DNA of 64,000 nt from Limnobacter thiooxidans (GTDB taxonomy: Bacteria > Pseudomonadota > Gammaproteobacteria > Burkholderiales > Burkholderiaceae_B), in NCBI RefSeq assembly GCF_036323495.1, contig NZ_AP028947.1, positions 1 through 64,000 on the forward strand. The letters run 5' to 3'. Made by a program: the position numbers and the translations under genes. Below are positions 10,078 to 19,028 of this stretch, piece after piece. The stretch's first letter is position 1, and every line of letters starts with the position of its first letter. The notes beneath the pieces are model-generated. The model searched no databases. It was given only the letters and a program-made list of their open reading frames with translations, and was not told where the DNA came from.

Positions 10078-12041
10078 CGCAGATAACAACGGGTACGGTG
10101 TATCAAACCGGCGCATCGCGTTTGTGTATTTCAAAACTGAACAGAGATTCGCAGGTTGTGATGATCACTGATCTTCATACCAAAAATGACTTCCCTGTGA
10201 CACTTACTGAACTGCAGCGAAATATCGCCAATGGTTTATATGTTCGCGAGAATTACGAACATGACACACGCTGCAGTCAGTCAAGGGTGATTGATGATCC
10301 CCAATATAAAAGTGAATACATCACTGAAGCGAAGCGTCGACAAAATGCGATTGCAAAATTTGAGCGTCTGGTAACAGATGGAATGACAGCTGCGGATGCC
10401 TGTAAAAGCGTAATCGGCACATATGGCTTGTCCTGTTCAGAGCGCACTTTCAGGCGCTATTGCCGAGATTTCCGCCACCGCGGCTTTGAAGGAATTACGC
10501 CGAAGCATCATAAAAAAGGAAGGCCAAAAGTTGTGCTTTCAGAAGAGGTAGAACAGATCGTCGTGTCCACTTTGGAGGAGAACTTAGGTAAGCATTACAT
10601 CCGCATCAAAGAGCTGCATCAAATCATTAATCAGAATCTGAAGAAAAGAGGATCAGAGGAAAGAATGTCTTATGACCAGGTTCGCTACTACGTCAATTTG
10701 CAGCCTTGGGACAGGCGTGTTCTTGCCAAGTTTGATCCTCGCACCCGACGCTCAGTGGGAAGCATGCGGCAGAAAAACTATCAGACAGCTCTGCCCTATC
10801 AAAGAATTGAGATGGACTGTACGCAACTTGATGTGTTCGTCACACAAGCACTTAGTTCGGCACCGATAAGACCCTGGGTGTGTGTCGCAATTGATGTGGC
10901 CACAGGCTTTCCACTTGCAACGGAAATCTCGCTACATACGCCCGACACCGTTCAGGTGTTGAAGACACTTGAGCGGGCAATGTACGGATATACCAAGGAA
11001 GAGTTTGACAAATATGGGGTTATGAATCGTATCGAGTACATGGGCCGCCCGCAAACGTTGGTCCTTGATAACGGTTCGGAGTTTCGTTCCGAAAGCTTTT
11101 CATCGATAACTACTTTTGGTATTGCGGTGGAATACAACCCTGCATATTCACCATATAGAAAGCCATTTGTTGAACGTTTTAACCGCAGTTTGAAGGATTT
11201 CACGTCCAGTTTGCCTGGGTCCACGCGAGGTCCTAAAACTACCAATGCTCGGCCGCAAACCGAGCTTGGTATGAAGACAGCGATCATCGATTTTTCAGAA
11301 TTGAAGATGCTGATAACTCGATTTGTATTTGATGACTACAGCATGAGATCACTGGATAGGCACGTTATTGGATCAGTAGCCAAGGGCGAAGATTACGGTT
11401 TTTCACCTGCAGAAAGACTTGTGCGCTTGCAAAAGGAAATGATTGCACTAGAGCCAATAACTATGCAAGACATGGCCAATGCACGAATGATTAAAGAAAC
11501 TCGTACGACAGACAGGGGCGGAATTACGTTTGAGAAATGCAAGTATTCCTCTTCTGAATATGCTGTGTTGTATTCAAAATTGGGCCCTGGCGTAAAGGTG
11601 GAAATTTTGTATGACCCGATCGACTGTACATACATCGATGTGATTGATCCAACCAACAAGGGATCGAAAATTCGATTAAACAATATCTACTGGGATATTG
11701 GAAGGAACCAGCCAGTGGATTACACAACGCTCAGAACTCTGATGGCGAATGCGGACAAAACCCATGGTAGATCTGACTACGATACGATCGCTGTCGAGTA
11801 TCAAAAAATGCTTGGCGTGTTTTTTGATGGCGTAAACAAGAGGGCAACGACGAAAACCAAGAAACATTCGTCGGCCAAGAAAGAGGTCGCGGAGGCCGCT
11901 AAATTGGTGCGATCAATGACCACGGGTCGAACCGCAAATGAAAAAGAAATTGATGGGCCAACTTATCTGGGCATTAACGACGATTTCGACTATGACTCAG
12001 TCCAGGCACCAAAAATCGTAACAAAGAAAAATTATCAATGA
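10074..12041 (+). CDS. tnsB: TnsB-type DDE transposase
   Basis: TnsB binds the repeated end sites, cuts the 3' ends and joins them to target DNA. The 655-residue protein has N-terminal helix-turn-helix DNA-binding domains (about 85-210), a retroviral-integrase-like catalytic core with Asp248 (IEMDCTQ), Asp332 (LVLDNGSEF) and Glu367 (FVERFNRSLK), a beta-barrel region and a lysine-rich tail that should contact TnsC. All three acidic residues are present. It overlaps tnsA and tnsC by 4 bp each. Its expected targets are the AAATARWTGRCCA repeats at 5395..5428 and 32928..33018. Confidence 0.95.
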   Translation: MTQITTGTVYQTGASRLCISKLNRDSQVVMITDLHTKNDFPVTLTELQRNIANGLYVRENYEHDTRCSQSRVIDDPQYKSEYITEAKRRQNAIAKFERLVTDGMTAADACKSVIGTYGLSCSERTFRRYCRDFRHRGFEGITPKHHKKGRPKVVLSEEVEQIVVSTLEENLGKHYIRIKELHQIINQNLKKRGSEERMSYDQVRYYVNLQPWDRRVLAKFDPRTRRSVGSMRQKNYQTALPYQRIEMDCTQLDVFVTQALSSAPIRPWVCVAIDVATGFPLATEISLHTPDTVQVLKTLERAMYGYTKEEFDKYGVMNRIEYMGRPQTLVLDNGSEFRSESFSSITTFGIAVEYNPAYSPYRKPFVERFNRSLKDFTSSLPGSTRGPKTTNARPQTELGMKTAIIDFSELKMLITRFVFDDYSMRSLDRHVIGSVAKGEDYGFSPAERLVRLQKEMIALEPITMQDMANARMIKETRTTDRGGITFEKCKYSSSEYAVLYSKLGPGVKVEILYDPIDCTYIDVIDPTNKGSKIRLNNIYWDIGRNQPVDYTTLRTLMANADKTHGRSDYDTIAVEYQKMLGVFFDGVNKRATTKTKKHSSAKKEVAEAAKLVRSMTTGRTANEKEIDGPTYLGINDDFDYDSVQAPKIVTKKNYQ

Positions 12042-13033
12042 CAAGAATAGAACAAAATATTATTAACGATAAGGTACATCTTCACCCTGCTTTCGAACGT
12101 GTCGCACAGCAGCTCACTATCTACATCAAAGACGGATTGAGTCCTCCGGAAGTTACGGGGGCTTATCGCAGCTTGAAGTGGATTCTTGGCCCTTCACGAT
12201 CGGGAAAAACTCAGGTCGTTGATTACGTTCATGCCAAATTCCAAAAACTGGAATCAACGGACAGTGACAATCGCAGGATGATTCCTGTTCTGAAGGTGAC
12301 CATGCGATCTGGTGGCTCAAAAGGCGGCCTCGCCATGGCAATTCTTGACAGTTTGAAGATGGCTGGTTTTGCACGCGGTTCAGTCGCTGACAAGTTTGAT
12401 TTAGCAATCCGTCAGCTTGAACTTCACAAGGTTAAGGTGTTGATCATTGATGAAATTCAACAGTTGACTGACGCTGGCCGATCAAAATCAATTCGCGGAG
12501 CGGCTGATGTTTTGAAGGAGTTGTTTGAACGAGTACCGATTACATTCATTTTTGTGGGACTACCGAACGCTGAAGAATTGTGTTTGAACAATACGCAACT
12601 TGCTAACCGCTCTGAACGTCGAGTGATGTTCATGCCATACGACTATTCAGATCAAGATCAAATGAAGGAATTTGTGAGTGCCGTTAGGGGCTATTACGAT
12701 GGTCTGGTAACGGATCCATACAACATCGAAATCGGCTTTAAAACTTTTGCACGTGCACTTTATTATTTGTCCGCAGGAAGATTTGGCTTGGTTAGCAACT
12801 TTATGCACACCTTGCAGGTTGAGTTCCTGAGAACCAATGGGAGGTTTGGCATTAACAAAAATTTACTTGGCGCTGCCGCAGAAAAAATAGCAGTTGATTT
12901 TGATCTGGACGGAAACCCCTTTGATCGAGAAATTTCCGATCGTGAGTTCTCAGTATGTTGGGAGCGAATGATCTTGAGAGAAGACCTATCCCGCATTGTC
13001 GGCGTAAACGGGAGGTTGGCGCATCATGTTTAA
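12038..13033 (+). CDS. tnsC: TnsC-type AAA+ transposition regulator
   Basis: TnsC is the ATP-dependent adaptor that links a target-bound selector to TnsA/TnsB. The 331-residue protein is shorter than Tn7 TnsC and closer in size to TniB-like versions. Walker A GPSRSGKT is at 51-58 and Walker B VLIIDE at about 134-139, followed by a sensor-like segment (FIFVGLPNAEEL). The ATG overlaps the tnsB stop (ATGA), and the end overlaps tniQ by 8 bp. In context it should polymerise on DNA marked by TniQ near the gyrB 3' end. Confidence 0.93.
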   Translation: MTRIEQNIINDKVHLHPAFERVAQQLTIYIKDGLSPPEVTGAYRSLKWILGPSRSGKTQVVDYVHAKFQKLESTDSDNRRMIPVLKVTMRSGGSKGGLAMAILDSLKMAGFARGSVADKFDLAIRQLELHKVKVLIIDEIQQLTDAGRSKSIRGAADVLKELFERVPITFIFVGLPNAEELCLNNTQLANRSERRVMFMPYDYSDQDQMKEFVSAVRGYYDGLVTDPYNIEIGFKTFARALYYLSAGRFGLVSNFMHTLQVEFLRTNGRFGINKNLLGAAAEKIAVDFDLDGNPFDREISDREFSVCWERMILREDLSRIVGVNGRLAHHV

Positions 13034-14882
13034 AGACCCAGACTTAGAACTCCCTAAGGTCCCCAACCTACTTTCCGTAAAGATTGGTGAGAGCCTCGAA
13101 GGCTATTTATTACGGTTAGCAAATCACAATGGCATGCTCGGGATTTATGAATTGCTTGGCCCGATCCGAGGAGTTACGGCTCAATCATCCCTGTTTGGCA
13201 AGCTCGAGCATATTGCAGATATCACAGGCCAGAAGGCTAGTGATTTGGCGAAACTTAAAGAATTGGAGCAAGGCCATAGAACATCGATTCAAGATCGACA
13301 TTACAGAATGTCGACGACGCCAGTGTGTCCTATGTGCCTTAAAGAGCATGGCTATGCAAAACTCATTTGGCAGCATACATACAGCACTGCCTGCGCTGAG
13401 CACAGCATTCGACTTGTAGAAACCTGCGATGAGTGTGGTAACACCATCACAAAAGATCGATATCATTTGAAGGCCTGTAAGTGTGGCCGAGATTTGACAT
13501 CTATTGAACCGACTAAGGTTTCAAACGCCGAGAGATGGCTGAGTATGCGTTTGGCCATGGATGTCACACCCTGTCCGCCAATGCAGGACTTCGGAAATAC
13601 GGAACCGATTCAGTGGAGCAATTTCGTCACTTTGATTGAGTTTTTGTATGCCCATTCAAAGCAAACCAAACAGACGTTGACCGGAAGGATCAGCAAACCC
13701 ATTTCAATTGATGATTCACTGGAAATCGTACAAGGTGTTTTGCCTTTATTTGAAGACTTTCCCACCCGTGTAAAAGAGTTGGTGAAGTTTCGACTTGATC
13801 TGGCTGCTCCAGATATTTTCTCCGCAGAACAAAGACTCGGATACTGGATCAAGAGACTTTCGAATCTGTGTGGTTCGGGGCGGTATAAGGAATTTATCCA
13901 GGCGGCGCGTGACGCGGTCACCGAATATTCGGATGGTAAGTATCACATCAATGACAAAGTGGCCAATACCGAGAAATCCCGTTATTTGTCCATTGCCCAA
14001 ATGGCGAAAGATCTGCGCATCCACGAGCAGACCGTAATGAAAATGGTAGATCGCAAGGAGTTGCGGTTCATAGAAATCCCACATGAGTCTAAAACTCGCA
14101 GAATATTGATTGATAAATTTTCAGCTGAAGAAATGCATGAGTTTCTGAAGACCTTTATCACCAAGACCGACGCCATGCATATTACTGGCCTAAGTAGGCG
14201 ATCAATGGGTTACTTCATTGAGTACGGGATATTTGACGTATTGGAAGAGCCAGAAGTGCGATTGACTTCCAACCGCACAATATCTGCAACTGCGATTGAG
14301 GTGTTGACTAAAAAATTGGCCACTGAGGCGCAAAGTAAGGAAGGCCCCAAGATCAGGCTGAAAAATTTTGCGGCAAGGATGACCACCAACGCCACTGCGC
14401 ATCGAACGCTTTACCTGTCTTTGGTTAACGGTTCGTTGACGGTTGCGTCTCCCACTGGGGACAATAAACTCGGGAACTTCGAATTCCTAGAATCCGAAGT
14501 AACAAAAATTCTGCAGGCAGGGAATGGGGAGCCACTACTAAAAATTGCTGGCGTTGCCAACATGCTGAAGATCAAGGAAGAGGTGATTAGGTTCTGGGTA
14601 AAACAAGGCCTGATTCGCTCAGTGGAAAGTATCTTGCGTGGTCAAAAGGTAAATTTGATTCCAGTATCTGCTTTGGCAGAGTTTCAACAGACCTACATCG
14701 TGCTTTCCACTTTGGCCGACCAGCTTGGTACAAGTTCAAGAATGCTCTTGAGGATGATCGAATCGCACGACCTTAAAACGGTGGGTAGTTTTGATGTTGG
14801 TGAAGGTGTAAGCCGAGGCTACTTGATCGAGGTCACGCAGCTTGGCAAGCTATTGTTGCCGAACCAGGCCAAGGCGGCGTAA
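13026..14882 (+). CDS. tniQ: TniQ/TnsD-family target selector, probable gyrB 3'-end binder
   Basis: TniQ-family proteins choose the target; the TnsD type binds a specific chromosomal site. The 618-residue protein has a zinc-binding TniQ domain, with Cys101, Cys104, Cys123, His126, Cys134, Cys137, Cys151 and Cys153 as likely ligands. It is followed by a long C-terminal part with several helix-turn-helix segments (about 320-350, 504-535 and 558-585). This is far longer than the small TniQ of CRISPR-guided elements and fits a sequence-specific TnsD-like reader. It is the only selector gene seen; no tnsE or cas genes are present. The insertion directly after gyrB implies that the gyrB 3' coding end is its target. 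That specificity is inferred. Confidence 0.85.
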   Translation: MFKDPDLELPKVPNLLSVKIGESLEGYLLRLANHNGMLGIYELLGPIRGVTAQSSLFGKLEHIADITGQKASDLAKLKELEQGHRTSIQDRHYRMSTTPVCPMCLKEHGYAKLIWQHTYSTACAEHSIRLVETCDECGNTITKDRYHLKACKCGRDLTSIEPTKVSNAERWLSMRLAMDVTPCPPMQDFGNTEPIQWSNFVTLIEFLYAHSKQTKQTLTGRISKPISIDDSLEIVQGVLPLFEDFPTRVKELVKFRLDLAAPDIFSAEQRLGYWIKRLSNLCGSGRYKEFIQAARDAVTEYSDGKYHINDKVANTEKSRYLSIAQMAKDLRIHEQTVMKMVDRKELRFIEIPHESKTRRILIDKFSAEEMHEFLKTFITKTDAMHITGLSRRSMGYFIEYGIFDVLEEPEVRLTSNRTISATAIEVLTKKLATEAQSKEGPKIRLKNFAARMTTNATAHRTLYLSLVNGSLTVASPTGDNKLGNFEFLESEVTKILQAGNGEPLLKIAGVANMLKIKEEVIRFWVKQGLIRSVESILRGQKVNLIPVSALAEFQQTYIVLSTLADQLGTSSRMLLRMIESHDLKTVGSFDVGEGVSRGYLIEVTQLGKLLLPNQAKAA

Positions 14883-14940
14883 TTCTGTTATTTCAAGGCC
14901 AATCTCAAGAACGGATATTGGCGAATCGGATTGATCATGG

Positions 14941-14970
14941 CAATATACTGTTTATTAACACAGTATATTG
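14941..14970. promoter_or_regulatory. LexA-type SOS box in a perfect 30-bp palindrome
   Basis: Perfect 10-bp arms CAATATACTG and CAGTATATTG flank a 10-bp spacer. The core at 14946..14965, TACTGT-N8-ACAGTA, fits the proteobacterial LexA consensus CTGT-N8-ACAG. TATACT (14944..14949) could be the -10 box of the small gene starting at 14977, so LexA would occlude that promoter. Confidence 0.7.
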
Positions 14971-14976
14971 CCGCGC

Positions 14977-15237
14977 ATGAAACTTAACACAACAGTTCGA
15001 AACAACATAGCACTGGCTTGCCCTGAAGCTGCACTGGTGCTTGACGCGGCAGCAGCCATCATGTCACCGAATGGATCATTCACTCATTTTCCAAACACTT
15101 TAAAGGTCTATGACCGTGAGTATGAGATCGGCCTTCGATTCTTGATTGAACATAAAGTGGTGCTGGTGAAGGCGGGAATTTATCGGATCAATCGGAATGC
15201 CCTTGATCCCTTGCTAAAGCAGTCGATGGTCACTTGA
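14977..15237 (+). CDS. Small hypothetical protein, probably SOS-regulated
   Basis: An 86-residue protein of unknown family. It is Ala-rich early, then mixed alpha/beta with a C-terminal segment suggestive of a small winged helix. The ATG at 14977 is chosen over an in-frame TTG at 14968 because the latter lies inside the LexA-type palindrome. No clear Shine-Dalgarno is present. The gene sits 94 bp after tniQ on the same strand but with its own control element, so it probably responds to DNA damage separately from the transposition operon. It could be a regulator or accessory factor of the element; no function can be read from the sequence. Confidence 0.5.
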   Translation: MKLNTTVRNNIALACPEAALVLDAAAAIMSPNGSFTHFPNTLKVYDREYEIGLRFLIEHKVVLVKAGIYRINRNALDPLLKQSMVT

Positions 15238-15275
15238 CTGTCGCAGCATGCCATTCGTGATCATACGAGCCCTGC

Positions 15276-15301
15276 GCAGGTAAGTAGATCTACACACCTG
15301 C
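15276..15301. repeat. Imperfect 26-bp palindrome at the break of a truncated gene
   Basis: Arms begin GCAGGT and end ACCTGC around a central GTAGATCTAC; 11 of 13 positions pair. It coincides with the point where the exonuclease-family remnant (15290..15379) stops matching its family, so it may mark a deletion or recombination junction. Confidence 0.45.
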
Positions 15302-15379
15302 ATCAAATTCACGCAGCTGATCGAACTTTCGGCGAAAGGCGCCGTTGCAGTTCCAGGTAATAACTTTCAGCTCGGTCAT
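15290..15379 (-). pseudogene. N-terminal remnant of an endonuclease/exonuclease/phosphatase-family gene
   Basis: Only 29 codons remain, but the start MTELKVITWNCNGAFRRKFD and the following LREFDA are typical of EEP-family nucleases, where a conserved Trp-Asn-Cys-Asn-Gly forms the first active-site strand. The frame then runs into TAG at the palindrome. A complete gene of this family would be about 200 residues or more. An AGGG motif lies 10 bases before the ATG. The rest has been deleted, probably when tniQ-side and restriction-modification cargo were joined. Confidence 0.65.
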
Positions 15380-15562
15380 TTTCTATACCCTAATATTTTG
15401 CTTTAAGGGATAGTGGCGCAAATCACAGAAATACATCGCTCTCAATATACCCCCCTAAAATTGGTCCCCTGACTGAGTACCGCGCCTGCCTTGGCTCCTC
15501 TTGGAGCCTGATGGTTTATCCAGTGAATGTTTCGCTATACACTCATCAAATAATAATGAGGT

Positions 15563-15598
15563 AGGTGACAAGCTTCGCAGGTGCGGAAAATGTCACCT
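15563..15598. promoter_or_regulatory. Inverted repeat upstream of hsdM
   Basis: Perfect 8-bp arms AGGTGACA and TGTCACCT are separated by 20 bp, 40 bp before the hsdM start. Location suggests an operator for the restriction-modification operon, though a hairpin in the leader is also possible. The rest of 15380..15637 shows no gene. Confidence 0.45.
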
Positions 15599-15637
15599 CA
15601 GATTTTGCGGTAATCCCATTCAACAATAAGAATCAGC

Positions 15638-17590
15638 ATGTCAAATCAAAACCTAAGCTCGTTTATCTGGTCGGTGGCCGACCTTCTCCGCGGAAATTTC
15701 CGGCATTACGAGTTCGAGAAAATCATCCTTCCGTTTACCGTTTTGCGTCGCCTAGATTGCGTGATGGCGCCTACCAAAGCAGCGGTCTTGGCCGAATATG
15801 AAAGCAAAAAAGCGCTTGGTGATGCTGCCCATGCCTTTTTGTTGAAGAAGTCTGGGCTCGAGTTTTACAACACCTTTCCAATGGATATCCAAACCCTTCT
15901 GGGGGACTCGGCCAACGTCAAACAAAACCTGATCAACTATGTCTCGTCATTCTCCGAGAATGTGCGGGACATCTTCGACAAATTCAAGTTTCAGAATTAC
16001 ATCGACGCGCTGGATGCCAACAACCTGCTTTACTTGGTTGTGCAAAAGTTTTCCACGATTGATATGAGCCCTCAAACGGTCTCAAACATGCAAATGGGCT
16101 ACCTGTTTGAGGAGTTGATCCGGAAGTTTGCTGAAGATTCGAACCAGACGGCGGGTGAACATTTCACGCCCCGTGAGGTGATTCGCCTTATGGTGAACGT
16201 GCTGTTTGCAGCCGATGAAGAGGCCCTCACAGTACCTGGTATTGTGCGCACCATTTACGACCCAACCAGTGGTACCGGCGGCATTTTATCTGTTGCTGAG
16301 GATCGGGGGATGGAGCTTAACCCCCGTGCACGATTTGTGGTTTATGGCCAAGAACTGAACCCAGACACTTACGCCATTTGTAAAGCGGACATGCTGATCA
16401 AAGGGCAAGACATTGCCAATATCATCTGTGGCAATACGCTGTCTGAAGATGGACTGCCAGACAAGAAGTTTGACTACATGATGGCCAACCCGCCATTTGG
16501 CGTGGAGTGGAAAAACGTTCAGGACTTTGTGACGACTGAGCATCAGCAGCGTGGTTACTCCGGACGTTTTGGTCCAGGTCTGCCTCGGGTGTCTGACGGT
16601 TCTCTGCTGTTTTTGCTCCACTTGGTATCCAAGATGCGCCCAATTAGTGAAGGTGGTAGCCGCATTGGCATCATCCTGAACGGATCCCCCTTGTTTACTG
16701 GTGGCGCAGAATCTGGCGAGTCAAATATTCGTCGTTACCTGCTTGAGAATGATTTGGTGGAAGCGATCATCGCACTGCCCACCGACATGTTCTTCAACAC
16801 CGGCATCTCCACCTACATCTGGATTCTTTCTAATCACAAACCGGCCGAACGCAAAGGTAAGGTACAGCTGATCAATGGCGCTGATTTCTACCAAAAGATG
16901 CGCAAAAGTCTTGGCTCGAAACGTAAGGAGCTGAGCCAGGAGCACATCGAACTCATCACCAAACTTTACGGTGACTTCAAAACAACCGAGCACTCTCTGA
17001 TTTTCGACAATGAGGATTTTGGCTACTCAACCATTACGGTTGAGAGGCCATTGAAGTTGAAGTTTGAAATCACTCCTGAAAAGCTTGCATTGATTGACGA
17101 TTCAAAGCCCCTACAAAAGTTGGAGGCTTCTGGGCTTGCAAACCTGAAAACTGCTTTGACTAGTCTCCCAGCAGGCAAGATTTGGATGGACCGTAAAGTT
17201 TTTGAGAAAGACTTGAAGGCGGTATGTTCAGCAGCAGGTGTTGCCTTGGCGGCAGCTCAGGAAAAAGCAGTGGTTGGAATTTTTGGTGAGCATCACCATG
17301 AAGCCGTGGTGTGCACCGACAAGAAGGGGAATGTTGAATCAAACCCCGATTTGCGCGATACGGAAAACGTACCACTGAAGGATGACATCCAGGCTTACTT
17401 TGAGCGTGAGGTATTACCACATGTGTCAGATGCATGGATTGATCATGAAAAGACCAAAGTTGGATACGAGATTCCATTCAACCGTCATTTCTACAAATAT
17501 GTTCCTCCTCGTTCACTAGAAGAAATTGATGCTGATTTGAAGACGGTGACTGCTGAGATTGTTACTTTGCTTGGTGAGGTCGCAAGATGA
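15638..17590 (+). CDS. hsdM: Type I restriction-modification methyltransferase subunit HsdM
   Basis: HsdM transfers a methyl group from S-adenosylmethionine to adenine within the site chosen by HsdS. The 650-residue protein has the HsdM N-terminal helical domain, the SAM-binding motif DPTSGTGG at 208-215 and the N6-adenine catalytic motif NPPF at 284-287. A C-terminal extension makes it longer than E. coli HsdM (about 530). The stop overlaps the hsdS start by 4 bp. No strong ribosome site is visible before the ATG; an inverted repeat lies upstream at 15563..15598. It forms the methylase M2S and the full R2M2S complex with its neighbours. Confidence 0.95.
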   Translation: MSNQNLSSFIWSVADLLRGNFRHYEFEKIILPFTVLRRLDCVMAPTKAAVLAEYESKKALGDAAHAFLLKKSGLEFYNTFPMDIQTLLGDSANVKQNLINYVSSFSENVRDIFDKFKFQNYIDALDANNLLYLVVQKFSTIDMSPQTVSNMQMGYLFEELIRKFAEDSNQTAGEHFTPREVIRLMVNVLFAADEEALTVPGIVRTIYDPTSGTGGILSVAEDRGMELNPRARFVVYGQELNPDTYAICKADMLIKGQDIANIICGNTLSEDGLPDKKFDYMMANPPFGVEWKNVQDFVTTEHQQRGYSGRFGPGLPRVSDGSLLFLLHLVSKMRPISEGGSRIGIILNGSPLFTGGAESGESNIRRYLLENDLVEAIIALPTDMFFNTGISTYIWILSNHKPAERKGKVQLINGADFYQKMRKSLGSKRKELSQEHIELITKLYGDFKTTEHSLIFDNEDFGYSTITVERPLKLKFEITPEKLALIDDSKPLQKLEASGLANLKTALTSLPAGKIWMDRKVFEKDLKAVCSAAGVALAAAQEKAVVGIFGEHHHEAVVCTDKKGNVESNPDLRDTENVPLKDDIQAYFEREVLPHVSDAWIDHEKTKVGYEIPFNRHFYKYVPPRSLEEIDADLKTVTAEIVTLLGEVAR

Positions 17591-19014
17591 GTCCAACTTC
17601 GAAAGCTATGAGCAAATTGAAGTTCTTTCTGGTCCTGAATACGGGCGGTGTTTGGGGTGACGAACCAGATGGAAATGATGATGTAATTGTATTTAGGTCA
17701 ACAGAACAGACCGCCGATGGTAAGTGGTTCATCAAGCAACCTGCTATGCGTAAACTCAGCGCTTCAGAAAAATTTGCTGCGACCCTAAAAAAGGGCGATT
17801 TACTCGTCACAAAATCTAGTGGTAGTCCACTTCATATTGGTAAAACAACATTAGTTGACGACAAAATAGCTGCATTAAAACCTTGCTACTCGAATTTTAT
17901 GCAAAGGCTTAGAGTGGACGAGCAACGTGCAATTCCTCGATACATTTGGTATCAATTAAATTCTGAGTGGAGTCGTGAGCAACTGTCTTTACTCTCTAAC
18001 AGCACGACTGGGCTTGCGAATCTTAATGGGGGTATCTTAGGTGAGATGTCAGTTCGATTGCCACTGCTCATCGAACAACGCCAAATCGCAACTTACCTCA
18101 ACCGTGAAACAGCTAAGATCGACAAGCTCATCGCAAAGCAGCAAAAGCTTATCAAACTCCTTCAGGAAAAGCGCCAGGCTGTGATTAGTCAGGCGGTCAC
18201 AAAAGGGCTAGATCCGACTGTGAAAATGAAGGACAGCGGGGTTGAGTGGTTGGGTGAAGTCCCTGATCATTGGGTTGTCAGTAAAATCAAATTCGTAAAA
18301 GCGGGTTACTCAAATTCCTTTGTTGATGGCCCGTTTGGCAGCAACCTTAAATCGGAACACTTTATCGACGATGGCGATGCTTACGTGATAGAAAGCAATT
18401 TTGCGACAACAGGAAAAATCAACTTCAATAAATTAAAAACCATTTCAGACAACCATTTTCAAACAATATCAAGAAGTCAGGCCTTTTCAGGAAGCATTGT
18501 TATTGCAAAAATTGGTGCTCGGTTTGGAAGTGCATCAATACTGCCTCCACTTGATAAAAAAGCTGTAGTTTCAGGTAACTCACTCAAGCTTGATGTTGAT
18601 GGAAAAAGGACCTCAAATAACTGGATTGAGAAACAATTGAAGTTTTTGAAGTGGAGCGGGCAAATTGATTTATTAGTCAATGGAAGTGCCCAGCCTGCTC
18701 TGTCTTTAGGCGGAATGAACCAACTAAGTGTTCTCATTCCACCAATATCTGAACAGGAACTGATTTTGAGTCATCTAGAATTCTTTGGCGGCAAAATCGA
18801 CGCTTTAATTAAAAAGTGTGAATGTTCAATCGAACTTCTGAAAGAACATCGCCAAGCCCTTATCACAGCCGCAGTGACTGGAAAGATCGACGTCCGAGGA
18901 TTCGTTACCGACGAAGAAGTGGCTGCACTGGATGCAGATCCCGTGTTGAAAACCACAGAGGAAGATTTGGAATCGGAAGTCGCGGAAGCTGACTACATTA
19001 CCGAGGAAGAATAA
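17587..19014 (+). CDS. hsdS: Type I restriction-modification specificity subunit HsdS
   Basis: HsdS reads a bipartite DNA site and holds the complex together. The 475-residue protein has two target-recognition domains (about 1-155 and 205-400). Each is followed by a conserved helical spacer: IEQRQIATYLNRETAKIDKLI near 170, and ISEQELILSHLEFFGGKIDALI near 395. A short acidic tail ends the protein. GAGGT lies 8 bases before the ATG, and the start overlaps the hsdM stop. The first domain is the more divergent, as expected for a subunit whose specificity evolves by exchange. Its recognition sequence cannot be read from the protein. Confidence 0.93.
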   Translation: MSPTSKAMSKLKFFLVLNTGGVWGDEPDGNDDVIVFRSTEQTADGKWFIKQPAMRKLSASEKFAATLKKGDLLVTKSSGSPLHIGKTTLVDDKIAALKPCYSNFMQRLRVDEQRAIPRYIWYQLNSEWSREQLSLLSNSTTGLANLNGGILGEMSVRLPLLIEQRQIATYLNRETAKIDKLIAKQQKLIKLLQEKRQAVISQAVTKGLDPTVKMKDSGVEWLGEVPDHWVVSKIKFVKAGYSNSFVDGPFGSNLKSEHFIDDGDAYVIESNFATTGKINFNKLKTISDNHFQTISRSQAFSGSIVIAKIGARFGSASILPPLDKKAVVSGNSLKLDVDGKRTSNNWIEKQLKFLKWSGQIDLLVNGSAQPALSLGGMNQLSVLIPPISEQELILSHLEFFGGKIDALIKKCECSIELLKEHRQALITAAVTGKIDVRGFVTDEEVAALDADPVLKTTEEDLESEVAEADYITEEE

Positions 19015-19028
19015 GGATCCCTTGCCTC

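Noticed and set aside
5442..15394. A 12-bp match ATTAGGGTATAG at 5442..5453 and, reversed, at 15383..15394
   Set aside because: Too short and without further context to claim a recombination site or promoter family.
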